Source: Pseudophaeobacter sp. EL27 (GTDB taxonomy: Bacteria > Pseudomonadota > Alphaproteobacteria > Rhodobacterales > Rhodobacteraceae). Taken from it: a stretch of 64,000 nt of DNA. Position numbers and translations under genes: made by a program. The DNA lies in the NCBI RefSeq assembly GCF_900313025.1, contig NZ_OMPQ01000002.1, positions 290,073 through 354,072 of the forward strand, given 5' to 3'. Below the pieces are notes generated by a model. The model was not told the origin of the DNA. It did no database searches and saw only the letters and a list, made by a program, of their open reading frames with translations. This document shows positions 45,972 to 53,905 of this stretch, piece by piece (the stretch's first letter is position 1; each line of letters opens with the position of its first letter).

Positions 45972-46916
45972 TCAAACACTCGCGGCAAGGATGCGATCCC
46001 GGCTCTGTTTGAGTGCGGCAAAATCATCGTCTGCGTGGAACGATGAACGCGTCAAGGCCGTGGCCGAGACGCCGAGAAAGCCCTTGTTGCGGGCAATCTG
46101 TTCAATCTGTTCAAATTCTTCCGGCGACCAGAAACGGTCAATCGGGTGGTGCTTTGGTGTGGGCTGCAGATATTGGCCAACGGTCAGGAAATCGACATTG
46201 GCCGCCCGCAGATCATCCATCACCTGACGCAGGTCGCTCAGAGTTTCCCCCAGCCCTACCATCAGGCCCGACTTGGTAAAAAGCGCTGGGTTGGCGCGCT
46301 TGGCATCATCCAGCAGACGCAGCGACGTATAGTAGCGGGCGCCCGGGCGCACCGTAGCATAAAGATGCGGCACCGTCTCTAGGTTGTGATTGAACACATC
46401 CGGTGCCGCGTCAAACACGGCCTGCGCTGCGGCGCCTTTGCCCAGAAAATCGGGGGTCAGCACTTCGACGGTGGTTTCAGGGTTCTGGTGGCGCACCGCT
46501 CGGATGGTCTGGGCGATATGCTCGGCACCGCCATCTTCCAGGTCATCGCGGTCAACGCTGGTAATCACCACATGGCGCAGGCCCAGTTTCTTTACCGCCT
46601 GTGCCACCCGACCGGGCTCAAAGGCATCCAAAGCGTCGGGGCGGCCCGTCATTACATTGCAAAAGGAACAGCCGCGGGTACAGACCTCACCCATGATCAT
46701 CATGGTGGCGTGGCGTTTGGACCAGCATTCGCCAATGTTCGGGCAAGAGGCCTCTTCGCAGACGGTGGAGAGATCATGATCGCGCATCAGGCGGCGGGTT
46801 TCGTAATACTCGGCGCTTTCGATCTTCTTCTTGCGGATCCACTTGGGCTTTCGCGGGACCAGGCTTTCGGGGCGTTTGGCCTTTTCGGGGTGACGCGGGC
46901 GCAGCTGAACGGTCAT
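45972..46916 (-). CDS. lipA: Lipoyl synthase
   Basis: A 314-residue radical SAM enzyme that inserts sulfur into protein-bound octanoyl groups. The radical cluster is [10 protein letters not shown] and the auxiliary cluster [13 protein letters not shown], with the conserved C-terminal Ser in TRSSFHADD. Its product is the cofactor of GcvH and of 2-oxoacid dehydrogenases. The ATG overlaps the stop of an upstream 35-codon frame (TGATG). Genes downstream on the same strand are the AGCS symporter and gcvTHP. Confidence 0.97.
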   Translation of the reverse strand: MTVQLRPRHPEKAKRPESLVPRKPKWIRKKKIESAEYYETRRLMRDHDLSTVCEEASCPNIGECWSKRHATMMIMGEVCTRGCSFCNVMTGRPDALDAFEPGRVAQAVKKLGLRHVVITSVDRDDLEDGGAEHIAQTIRAVRHQNPETTVEVLTPDFLGKGAAAQAVFDAAPDVFNHNLETVPHLYATVRPGARYYTSLRLLDDAKRANPALFTKSGLMVGLGETLSDLRQVMDDLRAANVDFLTVGQYLQPTPKHHPIDRFWSPEEFEQIEQIARNKGFLGVSATALTRSSFHADDDFAALKQSRDRILAASV

Positions 46917-47023
46917 CAGATATTCCCTCCAACGATTGCACCGGCAGACAACACGCCAGCCAATGACTCGCAGCGACAGCCATCAACTGGGGTCACAAGT
47001 CTCATCAGAACATGTCTGTGCAT
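46916..47023 (-). CDS. 35-residue small protein or leader coupled to lipA
   Basis: ATG 47023 has the strong ribosome site GGAGGG six bases upstream. The frame encodes [15 protein letters not shown] followed by CRCESLAG and a hydrophobic end, and its TGA overlaps the lipA ATG. lipA has GGAGGG inside the end of this frame, so both independent and coupled initiation are possible. It resembles nothing I recognise. It could be a metal- or redox-related leader because of its Cys-x-Cys. Confidence 0.5.
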   Translation of the reverse strand: MHRHVLMRLVTPVDGCRCESLAGVLSAGAIVGGNI

Positions 47024-47197
47024 CGAAATTCCCTCCTCGATCACAACGCGCCCAATACTGGGGTAATGCGCTGTTACGCTCCGTAATGTTCGTTTAGGAA
47101 ACTTTTCCCCTTTAATCAACAAAAGATGTTGTGATGAAATTTTGACTGCTGAATACATCAAAGCTAAGGTTCAGTCGCAACAGGAGAAATCGCAAAA
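47024..47197. promoter_or_regulatory. Divergent control region between lipA unit and XRE-cupin gene
   Basis: A 174-base AT-richer interval with several dyads: TTACG-CTC-CGTAA (47074-47086), GTTT-AGG-AAAC (47092-47102), and CAACA-AAAGA-TGTTG near 47120. The paired GTTT/AAAC element is a plausible operator for the divergent XRE-cupin regulator. No base-level promoter can be fixed with confidence. Confidence 0.45.
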
Positions 47198-47812
47198 ATG
47201 GAACCGGTTCAGTCAGAAGAAACAGGGCTCGCGCCCGAGTCGATGGAGGCTCCGGACGGTGAAGTTCTGGGCAAAATGATTCGCGACGCGCGTAAGGAAA
47301 AGGGCCTGACTCTGGAAGAAGCGGCCAAGGCGGCGGCCATCGGGCGCTCCACTTTGTCCAAGATCGAGAACAACCAGACCCGTCCCAGTTTCGAGATTAT
47401 TCGCCGCCTTATGCAGACCCTGGAGCTGGAAACGCCGCAATTGTTCGTGCAATCGGCGCAAAGCAGCATTTCGGGGCGACGTGACTACACCCTATCCGGG
47501 CGCGGCGAGCATCAGGAAACCAAAACCTACGACCATGAACTCCTGTGTACCGAACTCACCAGCAAGCGCATGCTGCCCTATATCAGCACCATCAAGGCGC
47601 GCGATGTCACCGAATATGAAAGCTGGGTACGTCATCGCGGTGAGGAGTTCATGTATGTGATCAGTGGTGATCTGGTGCTCTATACCGAGCACTACCGCCC
47701 CCTCAACATGAGTGCCGGTGATTCGGTTTATTACGACAGCGGCATGGGCCACGGCTGCGTCTCCACCAGCGAAGAAGACGCAAAAGTGCTCTGGGTCTCG
47801 CTCGAACTCTGA
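47198..47812 (+). CDS. XRE family transcriptional regulator with cupin sensor domain
   Basis: A 204-residue regulator. An N-terminal helix-turn-helix (LGKMIRDARKEKGLTLEEAA, IGRSTLSKIENNQTRPSF) joins a C-terminal cupin (WVRHRGEEFMYVISGDLVLYTEHY, SAGDSVYYDSGMGHGCVS). This architecture senses small metabolites such as amino acids or polyamines through the cupin pocket. AGGAGAAA precedes the ATG. It is divergent from the lipA-symporter-gcv genes and so is a candidate regulator of glycine uptake and cleavage. Confidence 0.9.
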   Translation: MEPVQSEETGLAPESMEAPDGEVLGKMIRDARKEKGLTLEEAAKAAAIGRSTLSKIENNQTRPSFEIIRRLMQTLELETPQLFVQSAQSSISGRRDYTLSGRGEHQETKTYDHELLCTELTSKRMLPYISTIKARDVTEYESWVRHRGEEFMYVISGDLVLYTEHYRPLNMSAGDSVYYDSGMGHGCVSTSEEDAKVLWVSLEL

Positions 47813-47836
47813 CGCGCCAGCGAAAAACTACCGGGA

Positions 47837-48124
47837 TCAGCAGCCTGCGACGATGGTGATGCTGGCCTCGCAGGCCCCGGCGCGGCGGGCACGCGCCTCT
47901 TTGTATTCGGGCGAGTTGTAGCAGTCACGGGCCCGTTGCAGGCTGTCGAACTCTATCACCACGTGGCGTTGCCAGCTCTCACCTTCAAATGTTTCCGCTT
48001 CACCACCCCGCGCCAGGAACCGGGCGCCATGCTGCTGAAAGGCCGCCGGAGCGACCGCCTGATAACCTGCATAGGCCTCTGGGTTGGTGACTGTGACATG
48101 GGCGATCCAATAGGCCTTGGCCAT
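47837..48124 (-). CDS. DUF1330 domain protein
   Basis: A 95-residue dimeric alpha/beta-barrel (ferredoxin-like) protein. It begins AKAYWIAHVTVTNPEAYAGY and contains RFLARGGEAETFEGESWQRHVVIEFDS and ARDCYNSPEYKEAR, the DUF1330 signature. Related small proteins act in catabolic pathways, but no reaction is established. It lies four bases downstream of the GntR regulator gene on the same strand, which ties it to the catabolic cluster opposite. AAGGAA precedes the ATG at 48124; the open frame upstream overlaps the regulator gene and is not coding. Confidence 0.88.
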   Translation of the reverse strand: MAKAYWIAHVTVTNPEAYAGYQAVAPAAFQQHGARFLARGGEAETFEGESWQRHVVIEFDSLQRARDCYNSPEYKEARARRAGACEASITIVAGC

Positions 48125-48128
48125 CGTG

Positions 48129-48830
48129 CTATTCCTTTTCTTCCCCTGAAAGCAGCCGTTCGGCCACGGCGGAGGCATCCGCCAGATGGGTCTCCACCGC
48201 GCGCTGCGCCGCCGCTGCATCGCCCGCCACGATGGCATCACAGATTGCCTGCATATGGGACAGCCCCGGCTGGGTGCGATCCGAGGACGAAAGCGTCATC
48301 GCCCGCAACCGGCTGATCCGCCCGTTAAGCCGATTGACCACCTCCCAGGCGATATGATGACCCGCGGCCTCAAACATCACCTGGTAAAACCCGGTCGAGG
48401 CCTTAAACAAGGCCCCCGGCAGCGCCTCTGAAGCGTTCTGCGCAAAGGCCTGTTTCAGCGCTTCAAGCGCAGCCTGCAACTCCGCGTGCAAACTGGCGGA
48501 CCCCGACTGGGCGCAGGCCATGGCAGCTGCGGTTTCCAGCATGCGACGGATCTCGTAGATCTGGCGCGCATCCTCCCAACTCAGCGGCGCCACGATGGGG
48601 CCGCGATTGGGCAGGATCTCCACCAGACCTTCGGCCTCAAGATAGCGAATCGTCTCGCGGATCACCGTCCGGCTGACTCCCAATTGATCACAAAGGGGCC
48701 GCTCCACCAGACGTTCACCCGGCGAGAACACGCCAGAAATGATCGCCTCACGCATTTTCTCCTGCACGATTTCACGAAGCGTTGCAGGCGGTTGTTCGAT
48801 TTTCAGCTGAGCCAGAGCGGGGTTTTCCAT
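48129..48830 (-). CDS. GntR family regulator, FadR/FCD subfamily
   Basis: A 233-residue regulator with an N-terminal winged helix (VQEKMREAIISGVFSPGERLVE, QLGVSRTVIRETIRYLEAEGLV) and an all-helical FCD ligand domain (IYEIRRMLETAAA, FYQVMFEAAGHHIAWEVVNRL, HMQAICDAIVAGDAAAAQRAVETHL). FCD proteins bind organic acids through metal-liganding Asp/His residues and usually repress the neighbouring catabolic genes. It is divergent from the cluster starting at 48938, with a perfect palindromic operator in between. Confidence 0.93.
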   Translation of the reverse strand: MENPALAQLKIEQPPATLREIVQEKMREAIISGVFSPGERLVERPLCDQLGVSRTVIRETIRYLEAEGLVEILPNRGPIVAPLSWEDARQIYEIRRMLETAAAMACAQSGSASLHAELQAALEALKQAFAQNASEALPGALFKASTGFYQVMFEAAGHHIAWEVVNRLNGRISRLRAMTLSSSDRTQPGLSHMQAICDAIVAGDAAAAQRAVETHLADASAVAERLLSGEEKE

Positions 48831-48872
48831 GGCTTCTACCTACCAGCCCCCTCAAAAAGAGACAACTAATTC

Positions 48873-48902
48873 TTGACGGACGGGATTATGGTATACCATA
48901 TG
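48873..48902 (+). promoter_or_regulatory. Promoter and GntR operator of the catabolic cluster
   Basis: TTGACG (48873-48878) is a good -35. The 14-bp perfect palindrome TATGGTATACCATA (48887-48900) occupies the spacer and -10 region; CATATG (48897-48902) is a possible -10 at an 18-base spacing. TGGT-N2-ACCA is the usual half-site pattern of FadR/FCD-type GntR proteins. Binding there would block transcription of the plus-strand genes. Confidence 0.75.
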
Positions 48903-48937
48903 TCAGTAAAACAGTTTCACTCCAATTCAGGTGCCCC

Positions 48938-49540
48938 ATGCCCGCAATCATTCGCAAAACCCTGCTGCACGTCGAAGAAACCCTGATCGAGGGCGGCAAA
49001 GAGGCCGCCACGCCGCTCAAGATGATTGCTGCCATTGCCGTGATCAAAAACCCTTGGGCCGGGCGCGGCTTTGTGGATGATCTGAAGCCGGAAATTCATG
49101 ACTGCGCGCCGGGTCTGGGCGAGATGCTGACCAAGATGGTGCTGGATGCTGCCGGTGGCGGCGACAAGGTCGAAGGCTACGGAAAATCCGCCATTGTTGG
49201 TCTGGACGGCGAGGTCGAGCATGCCTCGGCGTTGATCCACACCCTGCGCTTTGGCAACCATTACCGCGAAGCCGTTGGCGCCAAGAGCTACCTTGCCTTC
49301 TGCAACACCCGTGGCCCGGCCAATGCACCGCTGATGATCCCCCTGATGGACAAGAATGACGGCGGCCGTCGCTCGCACTACCTGACCATTCAATGCTCGG
49401 TCGCTGACGCACCCGCCGCAGATGAGATCGTCGTGGCCCTTGGCGCCTCCATTGGTGGTCGCCCCCATCACCGCATTGGCGACCGCTACCAAGACCTGAA
49501 GGATCTGGGCCATGACGTCGACAACCCTGCAGCTGTCTGA
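48938..49540 (+). CDS. Amino acid synthesis (AA_synth/DUF1185) family protein
   Basis: A 200-residue protein with the family's core features: IRKTLLHVEETLIEGGKE at the N-terminus, KNPWAGRGFVDDL, GYGKSAIVGLDGEVEHASALIHTLRFGNHYR, and GRPHHRIGDRYQD near the end. The family name is historical; I know of no settled reaction, although members recur in catabolic clusters with flavin-dependent monooxygenases. It is the first gene after the GntR operator and overlaps the next gene by 29 bases. The ATG at 48938 matches the conserved start. Confidence 0.85.
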   Translation: MPAIIRKTLLHVEETLIEGGKEAATPLKMIAAIAVIKNPWAGRGFVDDLKPEIHDCAPGLGEMLTKMVLDAAGGGDKVEGYGKSAIVGLDGEVEHASALIHTLRFGNHYREAVGAKSYLAFCNTRGPANAPLMIPLMDKNDGGRRSHYLTIQCSVADAPAADEIVVALGASIGGRPHHRIGDRYQDLKDLGHDVDNPAAV

Positions 49541-51266
49541 GCCCTTCGGGACCCTCAGCTATCGCGCAGCCGGTCGCGGCGAGCCTTTGGTACTGATCCA
49601 CGGGGTTGGCATGCAAAGCGCCGCCTGGGGTCCGCAGCTTGAGGCACTGTCAAAGAGCCACCGTGTGCTGGCGCTGGATATGCCGGGCCATGGGGGCAGC
49701 AGCCCCCTGCCCGAAGGTTCCGACCTGCCGGATTACATCGCCTGGCTCAAAGCCGCGCTTACGGCGCTCCAAACAGGCCCCGTCAATCTGGCGGGTCACT
49801 CCATGGGCGCGCTGATTGCAGGCGGCTTTGCCTGCACCCATCCCGAAATGCTGCGCCGGGTGGCACTGGTAAACGGTGTCTTCCGACGCTCGGATCAGGC
49901 CCGCGAAGCCGTGCTCGCCCGCGCCGCCGAGATCAAGGCCGGTAAGGTCGATCTGGAAACCCCGCTCAGCCGCTGGTTTGGCGACAGCCTAATTGAGCAA
50001 CAGGCCCGTGCCCAGGTGGCGAGCTGGCTCGCCTCGGTTGATATGGGCGGCTATGCCACCGCCTATGGCGCCTTTGCCCGCGGTGATGCCACCTATGCCG
50101 ACCAATGGGGGCAGATCACCTGCCCACTGCTGGCGCTGACGGGGGACGCCGATCCCAACTCCACCCCAGCCATGTCACGTGCCATGGCGGAACAGGCCCA
50201 GCGCGGTGAGCTGGAAATTCTGCCCGGCCGCCATATGGTTAATCTAACCCTGCCTGATGCAGTGACCGATAGCCTATCCCGCTGGCTGCGCCGCCCCGAA
50301 ACCGCCCCCGATGAAACGTCGGACCAAACCAAGGAGACCCCAATGGCCCCTGCCCCGCTTGATCCCCGCGCCTTGCGCGATGCCTTTGGCACCTTCATGA
50401 CCGGCGTCACCGTGGTGACCAGCCACGACGCGGCAGGCACGCCCCTGGGCTTTACAGCCAACTCCTTTTCCTCGGTCTCGCTGGACCCGCCTTTGGTTCT
50501 GGTCTGCCTCGCCAATGGCTCAAAAAACTATGATGCCCTGACCCAGGCCTCTGGTTTTGCGGTGAATATCCTGGCCGAAGATCAGAAAGACATCTCCAAC
50601 ACCTTTGCCCGCCCCTCCGAGGATCGCTTTGCAGCGGTGGACTGGCAAAAGGGCCCGCAGGGCTCGCCCATTCTGGCAGGCGTCTCGGCCTGGTTCGACT
50701 GCAGCATGCATAAAACCGTTGAGGCAGGCGACCACGTGATCCTGATCGGCAAGGTCGAAGCATTCGACACCAGCACCGCCCCCGGCCTGGGCTATGCCCG
50801 TGGCGCCTATGTCACCCCCGCAGCTGAGGCCGAAGCTCTGGCGCAGGGCGCCAATCTGGTGGTCTCCGCCTTGATTGAGCGCGCCGGAGAGGTGCTACTG
50901 GTTGATGATGGCAATGGCGGGCTGACCCTGCCACAAAAACCCGTGGGGCGCGCTGGGGCTTCGGTCGCCCTGACCGAGCTGATCGCCGCCTCAGGTCTCG
51001 AAGCGGATCCAGGGTTTATCTATTCAGTTTTTGAAGATGGTGCGCGCGAACACCAGCATATCTCGTTCCTGTGTCAGGCCGCCGGTGGCGCGCCAAAGCA
51101 GGGCTGTTTCACGCCGCTTAGCGACTCAACCATGATGGAGGTGACCGACCCGGCCCTGCGCATCATGCTGGAACGCTTTGCCAGTGAAAGCCGCATGGGC
51201 AATTACGGGGTATTTTACGGCAACCAGATCAGCGGCGATGTCCGCAAAATCGTGTCAGGGAGTTGA
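49512..51266 (+). CDS. Alpha/beta-hydrolase - flavin reductase - Nudix-like fusion protein
   Basis: A 584-residue protein with three parts. Residues 1-265 are an alpha/beta hydrolase (oxyanion HGVGMQ, nucleophile Ser97 in GHSMGA, Asp in TGDADPN, His in GRHMVN). Residues 278-440 are a flavin reductase (AFGTFMTGVTVVTS, GFTANSFSSVSLDPPLVLVCL), the partner type that feeds reduced FMN to a monooxygenase. Residues 445-560 resemble a Nudix fold (SALIERAGEVLLVDDGNGGL) but lack a recognisable Nudix box. At the hydrolase/reductase junction an AAGGAG ribosome site precedes ATG 50343 (residue 278), so a free flavin reductase could also be made. AAGGA precedes the main ATG. Confidence 0.85.
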   Translation: MTSTTLQLSEPFGTLSYRAAGRGEPLVLIHGVGMQSAAWGPQLEALSKSHRVLALDMPGHGGSSPLPEGSDLPDYIAWLKAALTALQTGPVNLAGHSMGALIAGGFACTHPEMLRRVALVNGVFRRSDQAREAVLARAAEIKAGKVDLETPLSRWFGDSLIEQQARAQVASWLASVDMGGYATAYGAFARGDATYADQWGQITCPLLALTGDADPNSTPAMSRAMAEQAQRGELEILPGRHMVNLTLPDAVTDSLSRWLRRPETAPDETSDQTKETPMAPAPLDPRALRDAFGTFMTGVTVVTSHDAAGTPLGFTANSFSSVSLDPPLVLVCLANGSKNYDALTQASGFAVNILAEDQKDISNTFARPSEDRFAAVDWQKGPQGSPILAGVSAWFDCSMHKTVEAGDHVILIGKVEAFDTSTAPGLGYARGAYVTPAAEAEALAQGANLVVSALIERAGEVLLVDDGNGGLTLPQKPVGRAGASVALTELIAASGLEADPGFIYSVFEDGAREHQHISFLCQAAGGAPKQGCFTPLSDSTMMEVTDPALRIMLERFASESRMGNYGVFYGNQISGDVRKIVSGS

Positions 51267-51271
51267 ATGAC

Positions 51272-52309
51272 ATGAAGTTTTCCTTGTTTGCGCATATGGA
51301 GCGCATTTCGCCCGACCAGGACCAGAAGCAGCTTTATGATGAATTCATCGAGTTGTGCAAAATCGCCGATCGCGGCGGTATGCATGCCATCTGGACCGGT
51401 GAGCACCACGGGATGAATTTCACCATCTCGCCCAACCCGTTTCTAAACCTCGTCGATGTGGCCCGCCACACCGAGAACGTGCGCCTCGGCACCGGCACGG
51501 TAATTGCGCCCTTCTGGCATCCAATCCGCCTCGCGGGTGAGGCCGCCCTGACTGACATCATCACCGAGGGTCGGTTGGATCTTGGCATTGCCCGCGGCGC
51601 CTATTCCTATGAGTACGAGCGCATGATGCCGGGCATGGGCGCTTGGGAGGCAGGCCAGCGCATGCGCGAGCTGATCCCCGCCGTGCAGAGCTTGTGGAAA
51701 GGTGACTATGCCCAGGAAGGGGAATTCCATTCCTTCCCGAAAACCACGTCCTCGCCCAAGCCATTGCAGCAGGACGGCCCACCGATCTGGGTTGCCGCCC
51801 GCGATCCCAACAGCCACGAGTTTGCCGTTGCCAATCACTGCAACGTACAGGTCACGCCACTGTGGCAAGGCGATGGTGAGATTGAGAGCCTGATGGGTCG
51901 CTTCACCGATGCCTGCGCCAAGTTCCCGGACATCCCGCGCCCCAAGATCATGCTGCTGCAGCACACCTATGTCGCCGATAGTGCCGAGGACGTGAAGCTG
52001 GCGGCAGAGGAGCTGAACCGGTTCTATTGCTATTTTGGCGCCTGGTTCAAAAACGAGCGCGAGGTCGAGCAGGGCCTGATCGCACCGCTCTCGGATGAAG
52101 AGATCGCAGCGCATCCTTTCTACTCCCCCGAAGCGATGGAACGTGATCTGGTGATCGCGGAACCCGCAGGCGTGATTGAACGGGTCAAGAAATACGAGGC
52201 CCTGGGCTATGATGAGTATTCATTCTGGATCGACTCCAGCATGAGCTTTGAGCGCAAGAAATCCTCGCTTGAGCGTTTCATCAACGAGGTCATGCCAGCC
52301 TTCGCCTAA
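51272..52309 (+). CDS. LLM class flavin-dependent monooxygenase
   Basis: A 345-residue luciferase-like TIM-barrel oxygenase. Typical segments are MKFSLFAHMERIS, AIWTGEHHGMNFTISPNPF, LGTGTVIAPFWHPIRLAGEAALTDI and RLDLGIARGAY. Such enzymes use reduced FMN and O2 from a separate reductase, which here is encoded immediately upstream. ATG 51272 has AGGGAG nine bases upstream; the TTG at 51263 overlaps the previous stop and is less likely. Likely reactions are ring hydroxylation, ring-opening or C-N/C-S cleavage; the substrate is unknown. Confidence 0.92.
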   Translation: MKFSLFAHMERISPDQDQKQLYDEFIELCKIADRGGMHAIWTGEHHGMNFTISPNPFLNLVDVARHTENVRLGTGTVIAPFWHPIRLAGEAALTDIITEGRLDLGIARGAYSYEYERMMPGMGAWEAGQRMRELIPAVQSLWKGDYAQEGEFHSFPKTTSSPKPLQQDGPPIWVAARDPNSHEFAVANHCNVQVTPLWQGDGEIESLMGRFTDACAKFPDIPRPKIMLLQHTYVADSAEDVKLAAEELNRFYCYFGAWFKNEREVEQGLIAPLSDEEIAAHPFYSPEAMERDLVIAEPAGVIERVKKYEALGYDEYSFWIDSSMSFERKKSSLERFINEVMPAFA

Positions 52310-52335
52310 AAGCCTGCCGTCGCAAAGGACAGATC

Positions 52336-53799
52336 ATGCAGCAGTTTCACCACTATATCGGCGGCCAGTTCGAGGCCGGATCCGCGCAGTTCGACAGCCT
52401 GGCCCCTGCCACCGGCAGGCCCTGGGCCAAGATGCCGGAAGCCAGCTCGGCGGATGTAGACCGGGCCGTTCAGGCTGCAGAAGATGCGTTCTTTGCTCCG
52501 GATTGGGCCGATATGACAGCCAGCCAGCGTGGTAAACTGCTGCTGAGACTGGCGGATCTGGTGACGGAAAACGCCCAGCATCTAGCCGAGCTGGAAACCC
52601 GCGACACCGGCAAGATCATCCGCGAAACCTCGGCCCAGATTGCCTATGTGGCGGAATACTACCGCTACTACGCCGGGCTGGCGGACAAAATCGAGGGCGC
52701 ACATCTGCCGATTGATAAGCCCGATATGGAGGTCTGGCTGCGGCGCGAACCGCTGGGCGTGGTGGCGGCTATTGTGCCGTGGAACTCGCAATTGTTCCTG
52801 TCGGCAGTCAAAATTGGTCCGGCGCTGGCGGCGGGCTGCACCGTGGTGCTCAAGGCGTCTGAAGAAGCCCCGGCACCAATGCTGGAGTTTGCCCGTATCT
52901 TTGATCAGGCGGGGTTCCCGACGGGTGTCTTGAACGTGATCACCGGTGGGCCAGAGGCAGGCGCAACGCTCACCTCGCACCCAAGCGTGGCCCATGTCGC
53001 CTTTACCGGTGGGCCGGACACTGCCCGCCATATCGTGCGCAACTCTGCTGAAAACCTGGCCTCTACATCGCTGGAGCTGGGCGGCAAATCGCCTTTCATC
53101 GTTTTTGAAGATGCCGATATCGAAAGCGCAGTGAATGCACAGATCTCAGGTATTTTTGCCGCGACTGGGCAAAGCTGCGTTGCCGGTTCGCGGCTGGTGA
53201 TTGCAAGCACGATCAAGGATGAGTTCCTGGCGCGGTTAAAGGAAAAGGCCGAGGCCGTGGTCATTGGGGCCCCGGATGATATGGCAACCGAGATTGGCCC
53301 GCTCTGCACCAAGGCGCAGCGCGACCATGCGCTGGCCTTGATCGCCGCCTCCACAGAGGCCGGCGCCAAGTTGGTCACTGGCGGCAGCGCGCCGGATGGT
53401 CCGGGCTATTACTTTCCGCCAACCATTCTGGATTGCTCAGAGGCACCAGATGCCCCCTGCCTGAATACCGAGTTCTTTGGCCCGGTACTGTCGGTGGTCA
53501 GTTTTGACACCGAGGCCGAGGCGCTGAGGATTGCCAATGACACCAAGTTTGGCCTCGCCTCTGGTGTGTTCACCCAGAGCCTGACACGGGCGCATCGGAT
53601 GATCCGGGGCATTCGCGCCGGCATCGTCTGGGTCAATACCTATCGGGCGGTCTCTCCCATTGCGCCCTTTGGCGGCCATGGATTGTCGGGACACGGACGC
53701 GAAGGCGGGCTGCAGGCTGCGCTGGATTACACCAAGGTCAAAGCCGTCTGGCTGCGCACCTCGGATGAACCCATCCCCGACCCCTTTGTGATGCGCTAA
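52336..53799 (+). CDS. Aldehyde dehydrogenase
   Basis: A 487-residue NAD(P)-dependent ALDH. Catalytic Cys is in TGQSCVAGSRL, Glu in LELGGKSPF, and the cofactor loop in FTGGPDTAR. The N-terminus reads QQFHHYIGGQFEAGSAQFD. It follows the LLM oxygenase by 26 bases and should oxidise an aldehyde formed downstream of oxygenation, a step matching semialdehyde dehydrogenases in Rut-like or pyridine-type pathways. A second ALDH in the window (27494-28966) belongs to another operon. Confidence 0.94.
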   Translation: MQQFHHYIGGQFEAGSAQFDSLAPATGRPWAKMPEASSADVDRAVQAAEDAFFAPDWADMTASQRGKLLLRLADLVTENAQHLAELETRDTGKIIRETSAQIAYVAEYYRYYAGLADKIEGAHLPIDKPDMEVWLRREPLGVVAAIVPWNSQLFLSAVKIGPALAAGCTVVLKASEEAPAPMLEFARIFDQAGFPTGVLNVITGGPEAGATLTSHPSVAHVAFTGGPDTARHIVRNSAENLASTSLELGGKSPFIVFEDADIESAVNAQISGIFAATGQSCVAGSRLVIASTIKDEFLARLKEKAEAVVIGAPDDMATEIGPLCTKAQRDHALALIAASTEAGAKLVTGGSAPDGPGYYFPPTILDCSEAPDAPCLNTEFFGPVLSVVSFDTEAEALRIANDTKFGLASGVFTQSLTRAHRMIRGIRAGIVWVNTYRAVSPIAPFGGHGLSGHGREGGLQAALDYTKVKAVWLRTSDEPIPDPFVMR

Positions 53800-53845
53800 T
53801 CACAAAGCGCATCCTTTCCTATAGGCAAGGCGGAATATCTCCTTA

Positions 53846-53884
53846 TGGTGGCACCACATAGGCAGAGGCAGGTTCAAACCTGCC
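53846..53884 (+). promoter_or_regulatory. Candidate operator and 18-bp palindrome before the FAH gene
   Basis: TGGTGGCACCA (53846-53856) is a GntR-like TGGT-N3-ACCA dyad. GGCAGGTT-CA-AACCTGCC (53867-53884) is a perfect 18-bp palindrome 21 bases before the FAH start. The first could be a second site for the cluster regulator; the second could be a hairpin at the end of the ALDH transcript or another operator. Confidence 0.35.
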
Positions 53885-53905
53885 GCCAGAAATAGAGGTG
53901 CTGAC

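Noticed and set aside
53867..53884. tRNA T-arm-like sequence (GCAGGTTCAAACC) suggesting a tRNA fragment or att site
   Set aside because: It is a simple perfect palindrome; no acceptor, D or anticodon arm lies upstream.
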